A program made the position numbers and the translations under genes. A DNA stretch of 64,000 bases from Massilia polaris (GTDB lineage Bacteria > Pseudomonadota > Gammaproteobacteria > Burkholderiales > Burkholderiaceae_D): positions 62,001-126,000 of the forward strand of contig NZ_JABBGG010000010.1 of assembly GCF_012927275.1 (NCBI RefSeq). Direction: 5' to 3'. This document shows, one piece after another, positions 25,342 through 33,826 of this stretch (positions are counted from its first letter, which is position 1; each line of letters starts with the position of its first letter). The notes under the pieces were generated by a model. The model worked only from the letters and a program-made list of their open reading frames with translations. It was not told the DNA's origin and ran no database searches.

Positions 25342-27020
25342 ACGACAGGCCAGGAATCGATTGGGTACAGGAACACCGCAACGCCGCCGCGCGCGCGGCA
25401 GCGCTGGCGGTCGCGCCGCCGCCGCCGTCCGACAGCCTGCAAACGGTCGCCTATACGTCGGCAGGAAAGACGCTGATTATCGGCAGCGCCGAGATCGCCC
25501 TCAAGTGCGCAGACCAGCTGTGCGGCGTGCTTCCCGTGACGGTACTGCTCACAAGTCCCGGCGGCGTCGCCGCGCAGCCAGCGCCGCGCAGTTATTCGGC
25601 ACTGCATTGCAGCGAGATCCAGGTCAGCGGCTGGTTGGGCGCATTCGACGCGCGCTGGCGCGACGCCGGCCGCGGCGTGCTGCGGCGCGAGGGCCGCTTC
25701 GACCTGGTGCTCGACCTGTCGGCCATCCCGCTGATCCCTGCCCACCAGAAACCGCACGGCTACTTCGCGCCTGGCAGTAGCGAACCGGACATCGCAACAG
25801 CGATCGGGGAGCTGGCCCAGATGATCGGCGAATTCGAAAAGCCGAAATACTTCCGCTACAAGGACAGGCTGTGCGCGCACAGCCGGAACGGCCAGACCGG
25901 CTGCACCGCCTGCATCGACATCTGCTCGGCCAGGGCCATCGCCAGCGCCGGCGACCTGGTCCGGGTCAACCCCTACCTGTGCGCCGGCTGCGGCGCCTGC
26001 ACGACGGCGTGCCCGACCGGCGCGCTGGCATATGCGTATCCGGGCGCGCCCTACACCGGCGACCGCCTGCGTGCCGTGCTCGCCAGTTACAAGGGCGAAG
26101 GCGGCCTCGATCCGGTGATCCTGTTCCACGGCGCCGGCCACGGCACCGGCCTGGTGTCCGCGCTCGACGCCAACAGCGAAGGCCAGCCATACGGCATGCC
26201 GGCGCGGGTCATCCCGATGGAGCTGCACCACATGGCCTCGACTGGCATCGACGTCTGGCTGACCGCGGTGGCATACGGCGCCAGCGGCATCTCGGTCCTC
26301 GTCACCGAATCGGAAGCGCCGCAGTACGCCGAGGCGCTGGAAGACCAGATGGGCATGGCGCAGGAAATCCTGTCCGGCCTCGGTTACGCGGGCGTGCATT
26401 TCCAGCTGGTGCGGGCGGCGACGCCTGGCGGGCTGGGCGAGGCGCTGGCCAACGCACCGGCCGGCATCGCGCCGCAGCAGAGCGCCACCTTCCACGTGGC
26501 CCAGGAAAAGCGCAACGCGCTCGACATGGCGCTCGACCATTTGTTCCGCCACGCCACGCTCCAGCCGGAGTACGTGCCGCTGCCGCCCCGTTCGCCGTTC
26601 GGCGCGATTGCTGTCGACAAGGGCCGCTGCACCTTGTGCATGTCCTGCGTCGGCGCCTGTCCTTCGTCGGCCTTGATGGACAGCGACACGGCGCCGCAGT
26701 TGCGCTTCGTGGAAAAGAATTGTGTGCAGTGCGGGCTGTGCGCCAACACCTGTCCGGAAGACGCGATCTCGCTGCTGCCGCGCATGTCGTTTGCCGACAC
26801 CCGGAACAAAACGGTGCTGCTGAACGAAACCGAGCCGTTCTGCTGCATCCGCTGCAACAAGCCGTTCGGCACCTTGCTGATGATCCAGAGCATGCTGGGA
26901 AAACTGTCGCAGCACAGCGCCTTCCAGGGCAACCTCGACCGCATCCGCATGTGCGGCGACTGCCGCGTGATCGACATGATGCAGTCAAATTCGCCCGAGG
27001 GCGGAGGGAGCCACCGCTAG
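25338..27020 (+). CDS. Polyferredoxin-like 4Fe-4S protein of the formate dehydrogenase operon
   Basis: 560 residues, cytoplasmic. An N-terminal NAD-like/thiol-rich region (about 35-170) is followed by a first pair of clusters (CTACIDICSA, CAGCGACTTACPTG at about 187-230). A middle domain (about 240-400) follows without Cys motifs. A second pair comes next (CTLCMSCVGACP, CVQCGLCANTCPED at about 430-480). A C-terminal CCIRCNKPFG plus CGDCRV group could bind another metal. Such proteins accompany DUF3305/3306 in these operons and probably move electrons for cofactor insertion or sulfuration. Last gene of the operon. Confidence 0.9.
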   Translation: MNDRPGIDWVQEHRNAAARAAALAVAPPPPSDSLQTVAYTSAGKTLIIGSAEIALKCADQLCGVLPVTVLLTSPGGVAAQPAPRSYSALHCSEIQVSGWLGAFDARWRDAGRGVLRREGRFDLVLDLSAIPLIPAHQKPHGYFAPGSSEPDIATAIGELAQMIGEFEKPKYFRYKDRLCAHSRNGQTGCTACIDICSARAIASAGDLVRVNPYLCAGCGACTTACPTGALAYAYPGAPYTGDRLRAVLASYKGEGGLDPVILFHGAGHGTGLVSALDANSEGQPYGMPARVIPMELHHMASTGIDVWLTAVAYGASGISVLVTESEAPQYAEALEDQMGMAQEILSGLGYAGVHFQLVRAATPGGLGEALANAPAGIAPQQSATFHVAQEKRNALDMALDHLFRHATLQPEYVPLPPRSPFGAIAVDKGRCTLCMSCVGACPSSALMDSDTAPQLRFVEKNCVQCGLCANTCPEDAISLLPRMSFADTRNKTVLLNETEPFCCIRCNKPFGTLLMIQSMLGKLSQHSAFQGNLDRIRMCGDCRVIDMMQSNSPEGGGSHR

Positions 27021-27071
27021 CGTGGCTTTGAAGTTGGACAACGCCTACGTGACGAAGAGTTGCCCAAGCGG

Positions 27072-27101
27072 CCGCCCTCCGGGCGGAGCGACCGCCCTTC
27101 T
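27072..27101. terminator. Overlapping GC hairpins after the operon
   Basis: CCGCCC (27072-27077) can pair with GGGCGG (27081-27086), which can alternatively pair with CCGCCC at 27092-27097 followed by TTCT. Placed between the convergent polyferredoxin gene and the small gene ending at 27110. Probable terminator, possibly with two alternative structures. Confidence 0.45.
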
Positions 27102-27109
27102 GTGGAAGC

Positions 27110-27391
27110 CTAAACGGCCTGGGCGTGTTGGCTGACGTCGAGGCCATTGGCCAGCCGGTACGTTTGAGCAGAACCTTCACCGCATCGGCGTGCGACCGAT
27201 AACCCCAGGCGGGCGTACTCGCCGCTGTGATAAAACGCGCGGCCGAATTCCTGCTTCTCCTTGTCGGTCAGCTCGTTCCAAATGGCACCCGCCAATGCAC
27301 GGCAAGTGCGGGTGTGGAGAATGCTAATCTTCAAAATCCCGCAAGCGATGGCGGGGATTACGCCTTTCAGGCGGGGCGAATCCAGGGTCAT
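27110..27391 (-). CDS. Small protein of unknown function, DUF1413-like tail
   Basis: 93 residues from ATG 27391, chosen because AAGGAG stands 6 bases upstream; an earlier in-frame start at 27553 would overlap the next gene and adds Cys/His-rich nonsense. The C-terminal half (IWNELTDKEKQEFGRAFYHS, then GEYARLGLSVARRC) recalls the DUF1413 pattern of W, L, LGxxF and a final Y, but this is a weak match by eye. Same strand as, and 106 bases downstream of, the 116-residue gene. AT content is higher than in the neighbouring operon. Confidence 0.6.
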   Translation of the reverse strand: MTLDSPRLKGVIPAIACGILKISILHTRTCRALAGAIWNELTDKEKQEFGRAFYHSGEYARLGLSVARRCGEGSAQTYRLANGLDVSQHAQAV

Positions 27392-27497
27392 ATCAGCTCC
27401 TTGTCGTAGTGGTGCATGGTGGGATTGGGATGCATGTGCGGCGAAACGGGAGGCCGCCGGCCCCCCATCGTCGTGGCAACAGTGTGGCCGGTGGCAC

Positions 27498-27848
27498 TTA
27501 GGCGAGCGGTTGGGGTGTGCGCTTGGGGCCACCAGCCTGCTGCCACATGTCATAGCGATAGCTGGCTGCGGAGAAGCTGATGCCCATCAATGCGCCGACT
27601 GCATACCGCGACTTGCCGGCATCGAACAGGCGGTAGCACACCTCTGCACCTCGATCGCTGAGTTTCTTGTCCGAGAGCTTGTTTCGCGGATCCTTCGGGT
27701 CGATGCCCGCCAGCTTGTCCTCGGGCTCTGGGTCCGCGACCAGCGCCATCAGTACCCTGATGGAAGCGAGCATGTTTTCCATCTTGATCTCGAGTGCGGC
27801 CACCTGTTGCAATACGCTGCGTCGGAATCCTTCGTTATTGGTAGTCAT
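27498..27848 (-). CDS. Hypothetical protein with coiled N-terminus and HTH-like C-terminus
   Basis: 116 residues. The N-terminal helix VLQQVAALEIKMENMLASIRV looks coiled-coil (amphipathic heptads), then a charged linker DPEPEDKLAGIDPKDPRNK. The C-terminal KSRYAVGALMGISFSAASYR resembles a helix-turn-helix. No family recognised. The ribosome site is poor (A-run then ACTCT), and an AT-rich TATAAA box lies just upstream at about 27865. May form a two-gene unit with the 93-residue protein. Could be a remnant of mobile DNA, but no integrase is nearby. Confidence 0.55.
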   Translation of the reverse strand: MTTNNEGFRRSVLQQVAALEIKMENMLASIRVLMALVADPEPEDKLAGIDPKDPRNKLSDKKLSDRGAEVCYRLFDAGKSRYAVGALMGISFSAASYRYDMWQQAGGPKRTPQPLA

Positions 27849-28253
27849 AGAGTTTTTTTCTATTTATAGTTAGACGAGACAAACGATACGCCCGCATGCC
27901 GAAGACGTCAAGTCTCTCTTGATACCAACACACATAGGCGCTGATTGCGCATCTCTGGTTCGTGGCTCCTAGGCTCGATCAAGTCCTCCAAGCTCGCCGG
28001 TGGACCTCGGCGATCAGGAAGGAACATCGCACTGTCGCTGGCGTGACATCAGGCAGCGCCACGCCGGGTGGGGCGAGCCTCTTGGTTTTGCAAAGAACCA
28101 GGGGTTAATTGGCAATAGGATTTGGCCGGCCGACATCCGACGTTGGTAAGCACCGCAACATTCCCGTAACGGACCCGCTCGTTATCAGTTCCCACAAGCG
28201 CTTGTTCCCGGGCCTGCTCCGGCTGCACTAACGCGTGGCCTGACATCGCCCGT
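27849..28253. other. 405-base gap without a supported gene
   Basis: Between the 116-residue gene and the PAS kinase. The left 60 bases are AT-rich and probably hold the promoter of the minus-strand small gene. A 65-codon minus frame at 28049-28246 has no ribosome site or recognisable motif. No tRNA, repeat or hairpin of note was found. Confidence 0.5.
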
Positions 28254-29930
28254 TCATGCGTTGTCGCCCTCGTCGAATACCGCCTTGCGCGGCAGCACGA
28301 GCTTGAACACGGTGCCGGTCCCGACTTCGCTGCGCACGTCGAACTGGCCGCCGTGCTTCTTGACGATGCCGTACGACAGCGACAGTCCGAGGCCGGTGCC
28401 CTTGCCGACCGGCTTGGTGGTGAAGAAGGGTTCGAAGATGCGCCCCAAATGTTCCTCGCGGATGCCCTTGCCGGTGTCCTCGACCTCGACCCACACAGAG
28501 TCGTCGTTGAAGCCGGTGCGCAAGGTGATCTTCCCGCGTTCCTCGATGGCGTGGGCCGCGTTGACGATCAGGTTCATGAACACCTGGTTCAGCTGCGACG
28601 GGAAACAGTCGATCGCCGGGATGCCCGCGTATTCCTTGATGACCTCGGTCTTGTACTTCAGTTCGTTCCACACCACATTCAGCGTGCTGTCGAGCCCCAT
28701 TTCGAGGTTGGCCTGCTGGTGGCCGCCGCTGTCGACGTGCGAAAAATCCTTCAGGTCGCGCACGATGCGCTTGACCCGTTCCAGCCCGTCGAGCGACTCG
28801 GCCAGCAGGCTGCCGACGTCTTCGCGCAGGTAGCCGGCGTCGATGTCCTGTTTGAGCTGGCCCAGTTCCGCGCGCTCCGCCGGGCTCAGGCCCGGTTCGC
28901 GCTGCTCGTAGGCGTCGATCAGGCGCAGCATGTCGGTGGTGTAGCGCTGCAAGGTGCCGAGGTTGGAATTGACGAAACCGATCGGGTTATTGATCTCGTG
29001 CGCGACGCCGGCCGCCAGCACGCCGATCGACGCCATTTTCTCCGACTGCAACAGCTGGCTCTGGGCTTCGCCCAGCTTGCGGATCAGCTCCGCCTGCAGC
29101 GACTTTTCCGTCTCCAGCGTGGCGTTGGCCTGACGCAGCGCGGCGGTGCGTTCCTGCACGCGCTGTTCGAGCTGGTCGCGCGATTCGCGCAGCGCCTCGG
29201 CGGCCAGCTGGCGCTCGGTGATGTCGGTATAGCCGAATACCCGGCCGATGATGCGCTCGCCCAGGTATTGCGGGCGCGAGCGGCACTCGAAGACGCGGCC
29301 GTCGCGCAGCCGGAACACATCCTCGGCTTCGTTGCGGTCCACGACCTCGTTCAGGCGCTTGCGGCACAGCTCGCCGTCGACCACCTGGCTGCACAGGTAG
29401 CCGAGGATTGCATCGTCATTGCGCGCCAGCAGCAGGGACTCGGGAATCGCCCACATCTTGCTGAACAGCCGGTTCATGCTGGCGATCTTGCCATGCCAGT
29501 CCAGCACCAGGATGCCGTTGCCGGTCGACTCCAAGGTCGCGCGCAGCTGCGACAGCGTATGTTCGAGCGCATCCTCGACCTTGCGCTCGTGGCGGATGTC
29601 GCGCGCCTGCACCAGTATCAGCGCGGCGCCGCCGTGATCGACCACGCGCACCTGCTTGGTGACGGTCAGCTGCGAGGCGTCGGCGCACTGGTACTCGCCC
29701 TCCTGCGCATCGATCTCCAGGTACTGGCCGTTGCGCACGTCTTCCCAGTAAAACACGTCCTGCAGCGAACTCTCGATATCGGTGATGGCCATCGACAGCA
29801 GCTGCTCATTGCTGTAACCGAGCGCTTGGGCGGCGGTGCGGTTGGCCAGCACGATGCGCAGTTCGGCCGGCTCGACCAGCAGCATCATGTTCGGGCTATG
29901 GTCCAGCATCAATTGCTGCAGGTTGCTCAT
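28254..29930 (-). CDS. PAS-PAS sensor histidine kinase
   Basis: 558 residues from ATG 29930, which overlaps the stop of the upstream HD-GYP gene as TGATG, so translation is coupled; the frame continues upstream only as shadow of that gene. Two PAS domains (about 1-115 and 135-255, with ITDIESSLQDVFYWEDV and GYTDITERQLAAEAL), then a coiled-coil. The DHp domain has phospho-acceptor His311 in VAHEINNPIGF. The HATPase has NLIVNAAHAIEER, DTGKGI, FEPFFTTKPVGKG and GTGLGLSLSYG. Cytoplasmic, no membrane span. No receiver gene follows, so its partner is elsewhere. Confidence 0.93.
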   Translation of the reverse strand: MSNLQQLMLDHSPNMMLLVEPAELRIVLANRTAAQALGYSNEQLLSMAITDIESSLQDVFYWEDVRNGQYLEIDAQEGEYQCADASQLTVTKQVRVVDHGGAALILVQARDIRHERKVEDALEHTLSQLRATLESTGNGILVLDWHGKIASMNRLFSKMWAIPESLLLARNDDAILGYLCSQVVDGELCRKRLNEVVDRNEAEDVFRLRDGRVFECRSRPQYLGERIIGRVFGYTDITERQLAAEALRESRDQLEQRVQERTAALRQANATLETEKSLQAELIRKLGEAQSQLLQSEKMASIGVLAAGVAHEINNPIGFVNSNLGTLQRYTTDMLRLIDAYEQREPGLSPAERAELGQLKQDIDAGYLREDVGSLLAESLDGLERVKRIVRDLKDFSHVDSGGHQQANLEMGLDSTLNVVWNELKYKTEVIKEYAGIPAIDCFPSQLNQVFMNLIVNAAHAIEERGKITLRTGFNDDSVWVEVEDTGKGIREEHLGRIFEPFFTTKPVGKGTGLGLSLSYGIVKKHGGQFDVRSEVGTGTVFKLVLPRKAVFDEGDNA

Positions 29931-31207
29931 CAGGCAGGCGCTCCTGCGCCGGCGTCGAAGTAGTAGCTGACCCGCTTGCGCGGGCTCAGGTACATGTAGA
30001 TCTCGCGCGGCACTTGCGCCGGCCGGATCGACTTGACGATGTTCAGGTCGGGCTCGCGGTCCATGTCGACCAGGATCGCCTCTTCGCGCGGCACGCCCTC
30101 GTCGTAGATCACCAGCACCGGCTTCATCGGCCGCGTGGTGTTGACCGTCGCGACCATGCCGATCACGCCGTTCGACAGCTGGACGATGGTCCCGGGCGGA
30201 TACACGCCGAGGCAGCGGATGAACACTTGCAGCAGCTTGGGATCGAACTTGCTGCGCAGCTTGGTGAACATCATCGACAGCGCCTCGTGCGGCGTCAGCG
30301 CCGCCGCCACGTTCAAGGGATTGCACAGCTCGTCGTAGCAGTTGGCGATCGCGATAACCCGCGCCAGCACGCCGATGGCTTCGCCTTTCAGCTTGCGCGG
30401 GTAGCCGGTGCCGTCGAAGGCTTCATGGTGGTCGCGGATGACCGACACCACCGGCGCCGCGAAATGCAGGCGCTCGCCGATCTCGACGCCGTACTGGGTG
30501 TGCAGTTCGTAGAAGTTGCGCTCGGCCTGGGTCAGCGGGTCGAGCTTGTTCAGGATCTTGTCCGGGATGTTCTTGTGGCCGACGTCGTGGAACAGCGCGC
30601 TCAGCGCCAGCGGCGCCGCCACTTCCTGCGGCAGCTTGATGTCGCGCGCGATGATCATCGACAGCATCGTCACGTTCATCGAGTGGTAGTAGACCTCCTC
30701 GCCGCCCATCTTGTCGCCCATCACGTGGATCGCCATTTCCGGCGCCACCAGGATCGAATCGACGATCTGGCCGATCAGCGCGGTGGCCTTGCGCATGCTC
30801 TCTTGCGGCTGCGGGAACAGGTTTTTTTCGATGTCGCGGATCGCGCGCGCCGTGTTCAGGAAGGCGTCCTCGATGCGTGCGGCGGCCGCGCGCTGGTCCT
30901 TGATGCGCTCCATCAGCGCCAGCTTGGCCTGCAGTGCGGGCGACAGCGGCGCAGCTTCAACCGGCGCGGCCGGCGGCGCCTCATTGCGGGCAGGCTGGGC
31001 GGCGGCGGGCGGGCGCGGCGCCACGTCCGACAGCGCGGGGTCGTAACGCACCCTGGCCAGGCCGAGGCCCTGGATGGTGCGGATCTGTTCTTCGTTCTTG
31101 ATCTTGAAGTGGCTGAAAGCGAACGGATGTTCAAACCACTTCAGGTCGAGGTGGATGTACAGGCCGACTTCAAGCCGGTCCACCGAAATTTCGAAATTGT
31201 CGAGCAT
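29930..31207 (-). CDS. DUF3391-HD-GYP protein, probable c-di-GMP phosphodiesterase
   Basis: 425 residues from ATG 31207, AAGGA about 10 bases upstream; longer frame to 31261 not supported. N-terminal DUF3391 (about 5-60, ISVDRLEVGLYIHLDL), a Pro/Ala linker, then HD-GYP (about 150-340). The metal His-Asp is in SALFHDVGHKNIPDKIL and the GYP loop is FDGTGYPRKLKG. In the usual HDxGK motif the Lys is replaced by His here, with Lys one place later. Metal ligands are otherwise present, so hydrolysis of c-di-GMP is likely. Operon with the PAS kinase downstream. Confidence 0.9.
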   Translation of the reverse strand: MLDNFEISVDRLEVGLYIHLDLKWFEHPFAFSHFKIKNEEQIRTIQGLGLARVRYDPALSDVAPRPPAAAQPARNEAPPAAPVEAAPLSPALQAKLALMERIKDQRAAAARIEDAFLNTARAIRDIEKNLFPQPQESMRKATALIGQIVDSILVAPEMAIHVMGDKMGGEEVYYHSMNVTMLSMIIARDIKLPQEVAAPLALSALFHDVGHKNIPDKILNKLDPLTQAERNFYELHTQYGVEIGERLHFAAPVVSVIRDHHEAFDGTGYPRKLKGEAIGVLARVIAIANCYDELCNPLNVAAALTPHEALSMMFTKLRSKFDPKLLQVFIRCLGVYPPGTIVQLSNGVIGMVATVNTTRPMKPVLVIYDEGVPREEAILVDMDREPDLNIVKSIRPAQVPREIYMYLSPRKRVSYYFDAGAGAPA

Positions 31208-31417
31208 CGTCAGCCATCCTTTTCGTGCTTCTAGGATACTCGGCCCTCGCGCCGAGGGCAACAGTGGCAGCGTGCGCCCTGTACCAGCCTAGCCTCAAGT
31301 GTATGATTGGTATTTCGATCAAGGCGCGTTTACGGGGGGGGGAAGATGTCGACCACGTCGCGGGCCACGACCTGCTCGGCCACGATGCCGGCGCCATGCT
31401 GCTGGCGGGCGATGCAC

Positions 31418-31655
31418 GACCCGACCAGCCAGACCGTCACCGAAACCATCATCGTGATGGCCCACAAGCGGCCTGAAAGTCATCGCCGAAGGCGTCGAAT
31501 CGGCCGACCAGCGCGACTGGCTGGCGTCCCAGCACTGCGATGACGTGCAAGGCTTCCTGTTCGGCCAGCCGGTCCTGCCGGACGAATTCGAGCTGCTGCT
31601 GGCCAGCCAGCCCTTCATGACGGGGCCGCCGCATCGGATACAATCCCCCTCCTGA
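31418..31655 (+). pseudogene. Remnant of a GGDEF-EAL protein (C-terminal EAL end)
   Basis: From 31418 the frame reads DPTSQTVTETIIVMAHK, then after a shift at about 31470 LKVIAEGVESADQRDWLASQ and GFLFGQPVLPDEFELLL to a TGA at 31653-31655. These are the last helices of an EAL phosphodiesterase. A two-base loss (the Leu codon before GLKVIAEG) explains the shift. In a third frame, 31355-31420 gives GHDLLGHDAGAMLLA, reminiscent of a GGDEF domain, so the parent was probably a GGDEF-EAL protein with large deletions. No start, no catalytic EAL motif: non-functional. Confidence 0.8.
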
Positions 31656-31701
31656 ATTGCCACACGATAAATCATTGGCCATAGCGCCAGGAGGGGATCG
31701 A

Positions 31702-33759
31702 ATGAAGTTACGTTTACTGTTGTTGGGGACGGCTGTCGCGGCCGGCAGCGCGATCGCCGCGCCGCGCGGCCTTACCGTCGAAGACCTGGTCGCGATGGAG
31801 CGGGTCGGCAGCCCGGTGCTGTCGCCGGACGCCAGCCGCGCCGTGTACACCGTGCGCACCACCGAACTGGACAAGAACCGCGGCCATACCGAACTGTGGA
31901 TGGTTGACCTGCGCGCCGCCAAGCCGGCGCCGCAACGCCTGACCAACCACGCCGCCAGCAGCAGCGACCCGCAATGGGCGCCGGACGGCGACGCGGTGTT
32001 CTTCCTGTCGGGCCGCTCCGGCTCGTCGCAGGTCTGGCGCCTGCCGCTGGCCGGCGGCGAGGCCGCGCGCGTCACCGACCTGCCGCTCGACATCGACAAC
32101 TTCCGCCTGGCGCCGGCGGGCGACCGCATGGCGATGAGCCTGTCGGTATTCCGCGACTGCGCCGACCTCGCATGCACCAAGACGCGCCTCGAACAGGCCG
32201 GCAAGCAGAAGGCGTCGGGCCGCGTGTTCGACCGCATGTTCGTGCGCCATTGGGATACCTGGGCCGATGGCCGCAACTCGGTGCTGTACTCGGCGCCGGT
32301 CGAGCGCAGCGGCAAGGTCAGCGCCGCGCCGGTCAGCCTGACCGGCAGCCTGGACGGCGACGTGCCATCCAAGCCGTTCGGCGACCATGAGGAATACCGC
32401 TTCAGCCCGGATGGAAAGAGCATCGTGTTCTCGGTACGCATCGCCGGCAAGGACGAATCGTGGTCGACCAACTTCGACCTGTACAGCGTGCCAGCCGCCG
32501 GCGGCGCCGCGCCGCGCAACCTGACGGCGGAAAATCCGGCCTGGGATACCAAGGGCACGTTCTCGCCGGACGGCCGCACGCTGGCCTGGCTGGCGATGGC
32601 CAAGCCCGGCTTCGAGGCGGACCGCTACCAGGTCATGCTGATGGATGTTGCGACCGGCAAGAAGCGCAAGCTGGCCGAGAGCTGGGACCGTTCCGCGGGC
32701 GAGCTGCGCTGGACAGCGGACGGCAAGACCCTGGTGGTGGACGCCCAGGATGTCGGCCAGCACCGCCTGTTCGCCATCGACGTCGCCAGCGGCAAGGTCA
32801 GCGCGCTGACCGGCCCTGGTTCCGTAGGCGGCTTCGACGTGCGCGGCGACACGATCGCGTACAGCCTGTCGACGCTGGAGTCGGACGCGCAACTGTTCAA
32901 GGCCAAGCTGGGCGGCAAGCCTGTGCAGCTGACCTGGCAGAACCGCGAAGCGCTCGCCGATGTGCGTTTCGGCCAGTACGAGCAGTTCTCGTTCGCCGGC
33001 GCCAATGGCGCAACGGTGTACGGCCACGTGATGAAGCCATGGAATGCGGTGCCGGGCCAGAAATACCCAATCGCCTTCCTGGTGCACGGCGGCCCGCAGG
33101 GCAGTTTCGGCAACGGCTGGAGCTACCGCTGGAACCCGCAGGTGTACGCGGGCGCCGGCTACGCCACCGTGTTCATCGACTTCCACGGTTCGACCGGCTA
33201 CGGCCAGGCGTTCACCGATTCGATCAGCAACGACTGGGGCGGCAAACCCTTGGTCGACCTGCAGAAGGGCCTCGAGGCGGCGGTCACGAAGTTCCCGTGG
33301 CTGGACCGCGAGCGCAGCTGCGCGCTGGGCGCATCCTACGGCGGCTACATGATGAACTGGATCCAGGGTAACTGGCCGGACGGCTTCCGCTGCATCGTCA
33401 ACCACGACGGCGTGTTCGACAACCGCGGCATGGCGTACGCGACCGAGGAATTGTGGTTCACCGAATGGGAAAACGGCGGCACCTACTACGCCGTGCCGGA
33501 CAACTACGAGCGCTTCAATCCGGTGCACCACGTCGCCAAGTGGAAGACGCCGATGCTGGTGATCCAGGGCGAAAAGGATTTCCGCATCCCGACCTCGCAG
33601 GCACTGGGCGCCTTTACCGCGCTGCAGCGCCGGGGTATCGACAGCAAGCTGCTGGTGTTCCCGGACGAGAATCACTGGGTCCTGAAACCGGCCAACTCGC
33701 TGATGTGGCACCACACGGTGATTGGCTGGCTCGACCAGTACCTGAAACCGAAGAACTAA
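31702..33759 (+). CDS. Exported S9 family prolyl oligopeptidase-like peptidase
   Basis: 685 residues from ATG 31702, preceded by AGGAGGGG; the frame opens at 31657 but the signal peptide begins at 31702 (KLRLLLLGTAVAAGSAIAA). N-terminal beta-propeller (about 35-400) with WD40/TolB-like repeats (SPDASRAVYTVRT, WAPDGDAVFFLSG, FSPDGRTLAWLA), then an alpha/beta-hydrolase domain. The triad is Ser545 (GASYGGYMMN), Asp626 (GEKDFRIP) and His658 (DENHWV). Typical exported dipeptidyl- or acylaminoacyl-peptidase of the S9C group that trims peptides outside the cytoplasm. Confidence 0.93.
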   Translation: MKLRLLLLGTAVAAGSAIAAPRGLTVEDLVAMERVGSPVLSPDASRAVYTVRTTELDKNRGHTELWMVDLRAAKPAPQRLTNHAASSSDPQWAPDGDAVFFLSGRSGSSQVWRLPLAGGEAARVTDLPLDIDNFRLAPAGDRMAMSLSVFRDCADLACTKTRLEQAGKQKASGRVFDRMFVRHWDTWADGRNSVLYSAPVERSGKVSAAPVSLTGSLDGDVPSKPFGDHEEYRFSPDGKSIVFSVRIAGKDESWSTNFDLYSVPAAGGAAPRNLTAENPAWDTKGTFSPDGRTLAWLAMAKPGFEADRYQVMLMDVATGKKRKLAESWDRSAGELRWTADGKTLVVDAQDVGQHRLFAIDVASGKVSALTGPGSVGGFDVRGDTIAYSLSTLESDAQLFKAKLGGKPVQLTWQNREALADVRFGQYEQFSFAGANGATVYGHVMKPWNAVPGQKYPIAFLVHGGPQGSFGNGWSYRWNPQVYAGAGYATVFIDFHGSTGYGQAFTDSISNDWGGKPLVDLQKGLEAAVTKFPWLDRERSCALGASYGGYMMNWIQGNWPDGFRCIVNHDGVFDNRGMAYATEELWFTEWENGGTYYAVPDNYERFNPVHHVAKWKTPMLVIQGEKDFRIPTSQALGAFTALQRRGIDSKLLVFPDENHWVLKPANSLMWHHTVIGWLDQYLKPKN

Positions 33760-33770
33760 GCACCAAATAC

Positions 33771-33811
33771 AAAAACCCGCCTGAACTTGAACTGATCAGG
33801 CGGGTTTTTTT
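33771..33811. terminator. Rho-independent bidirectional terminator
   Basis: Arms AAAAACCCGCCTGA (33771-33784) and TCAGGCGGGTTTTT (33796-33809) flank an 11-base loop. T-run on the plus strand and A-run at the left, so it serves both the S9 peptidase and the convergent chemotaxis receptor. Confidence 0.9.
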
Positions 33812-33826
33812 GTGCCTCGAAGCTTG

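Noticed and set aside
28049-28246. 65-codon minus-strand frame in the 27.85-28.25 kb gap
   Set aside because: No ribosome site, no motif, ordinary composition; not supported.
31714-33714. 666-codon minus-strand frame over the S9 peptidase
   Set aside because: Shadow of a clear S9 peptidase; composition typical of antisense GC-rich frames.
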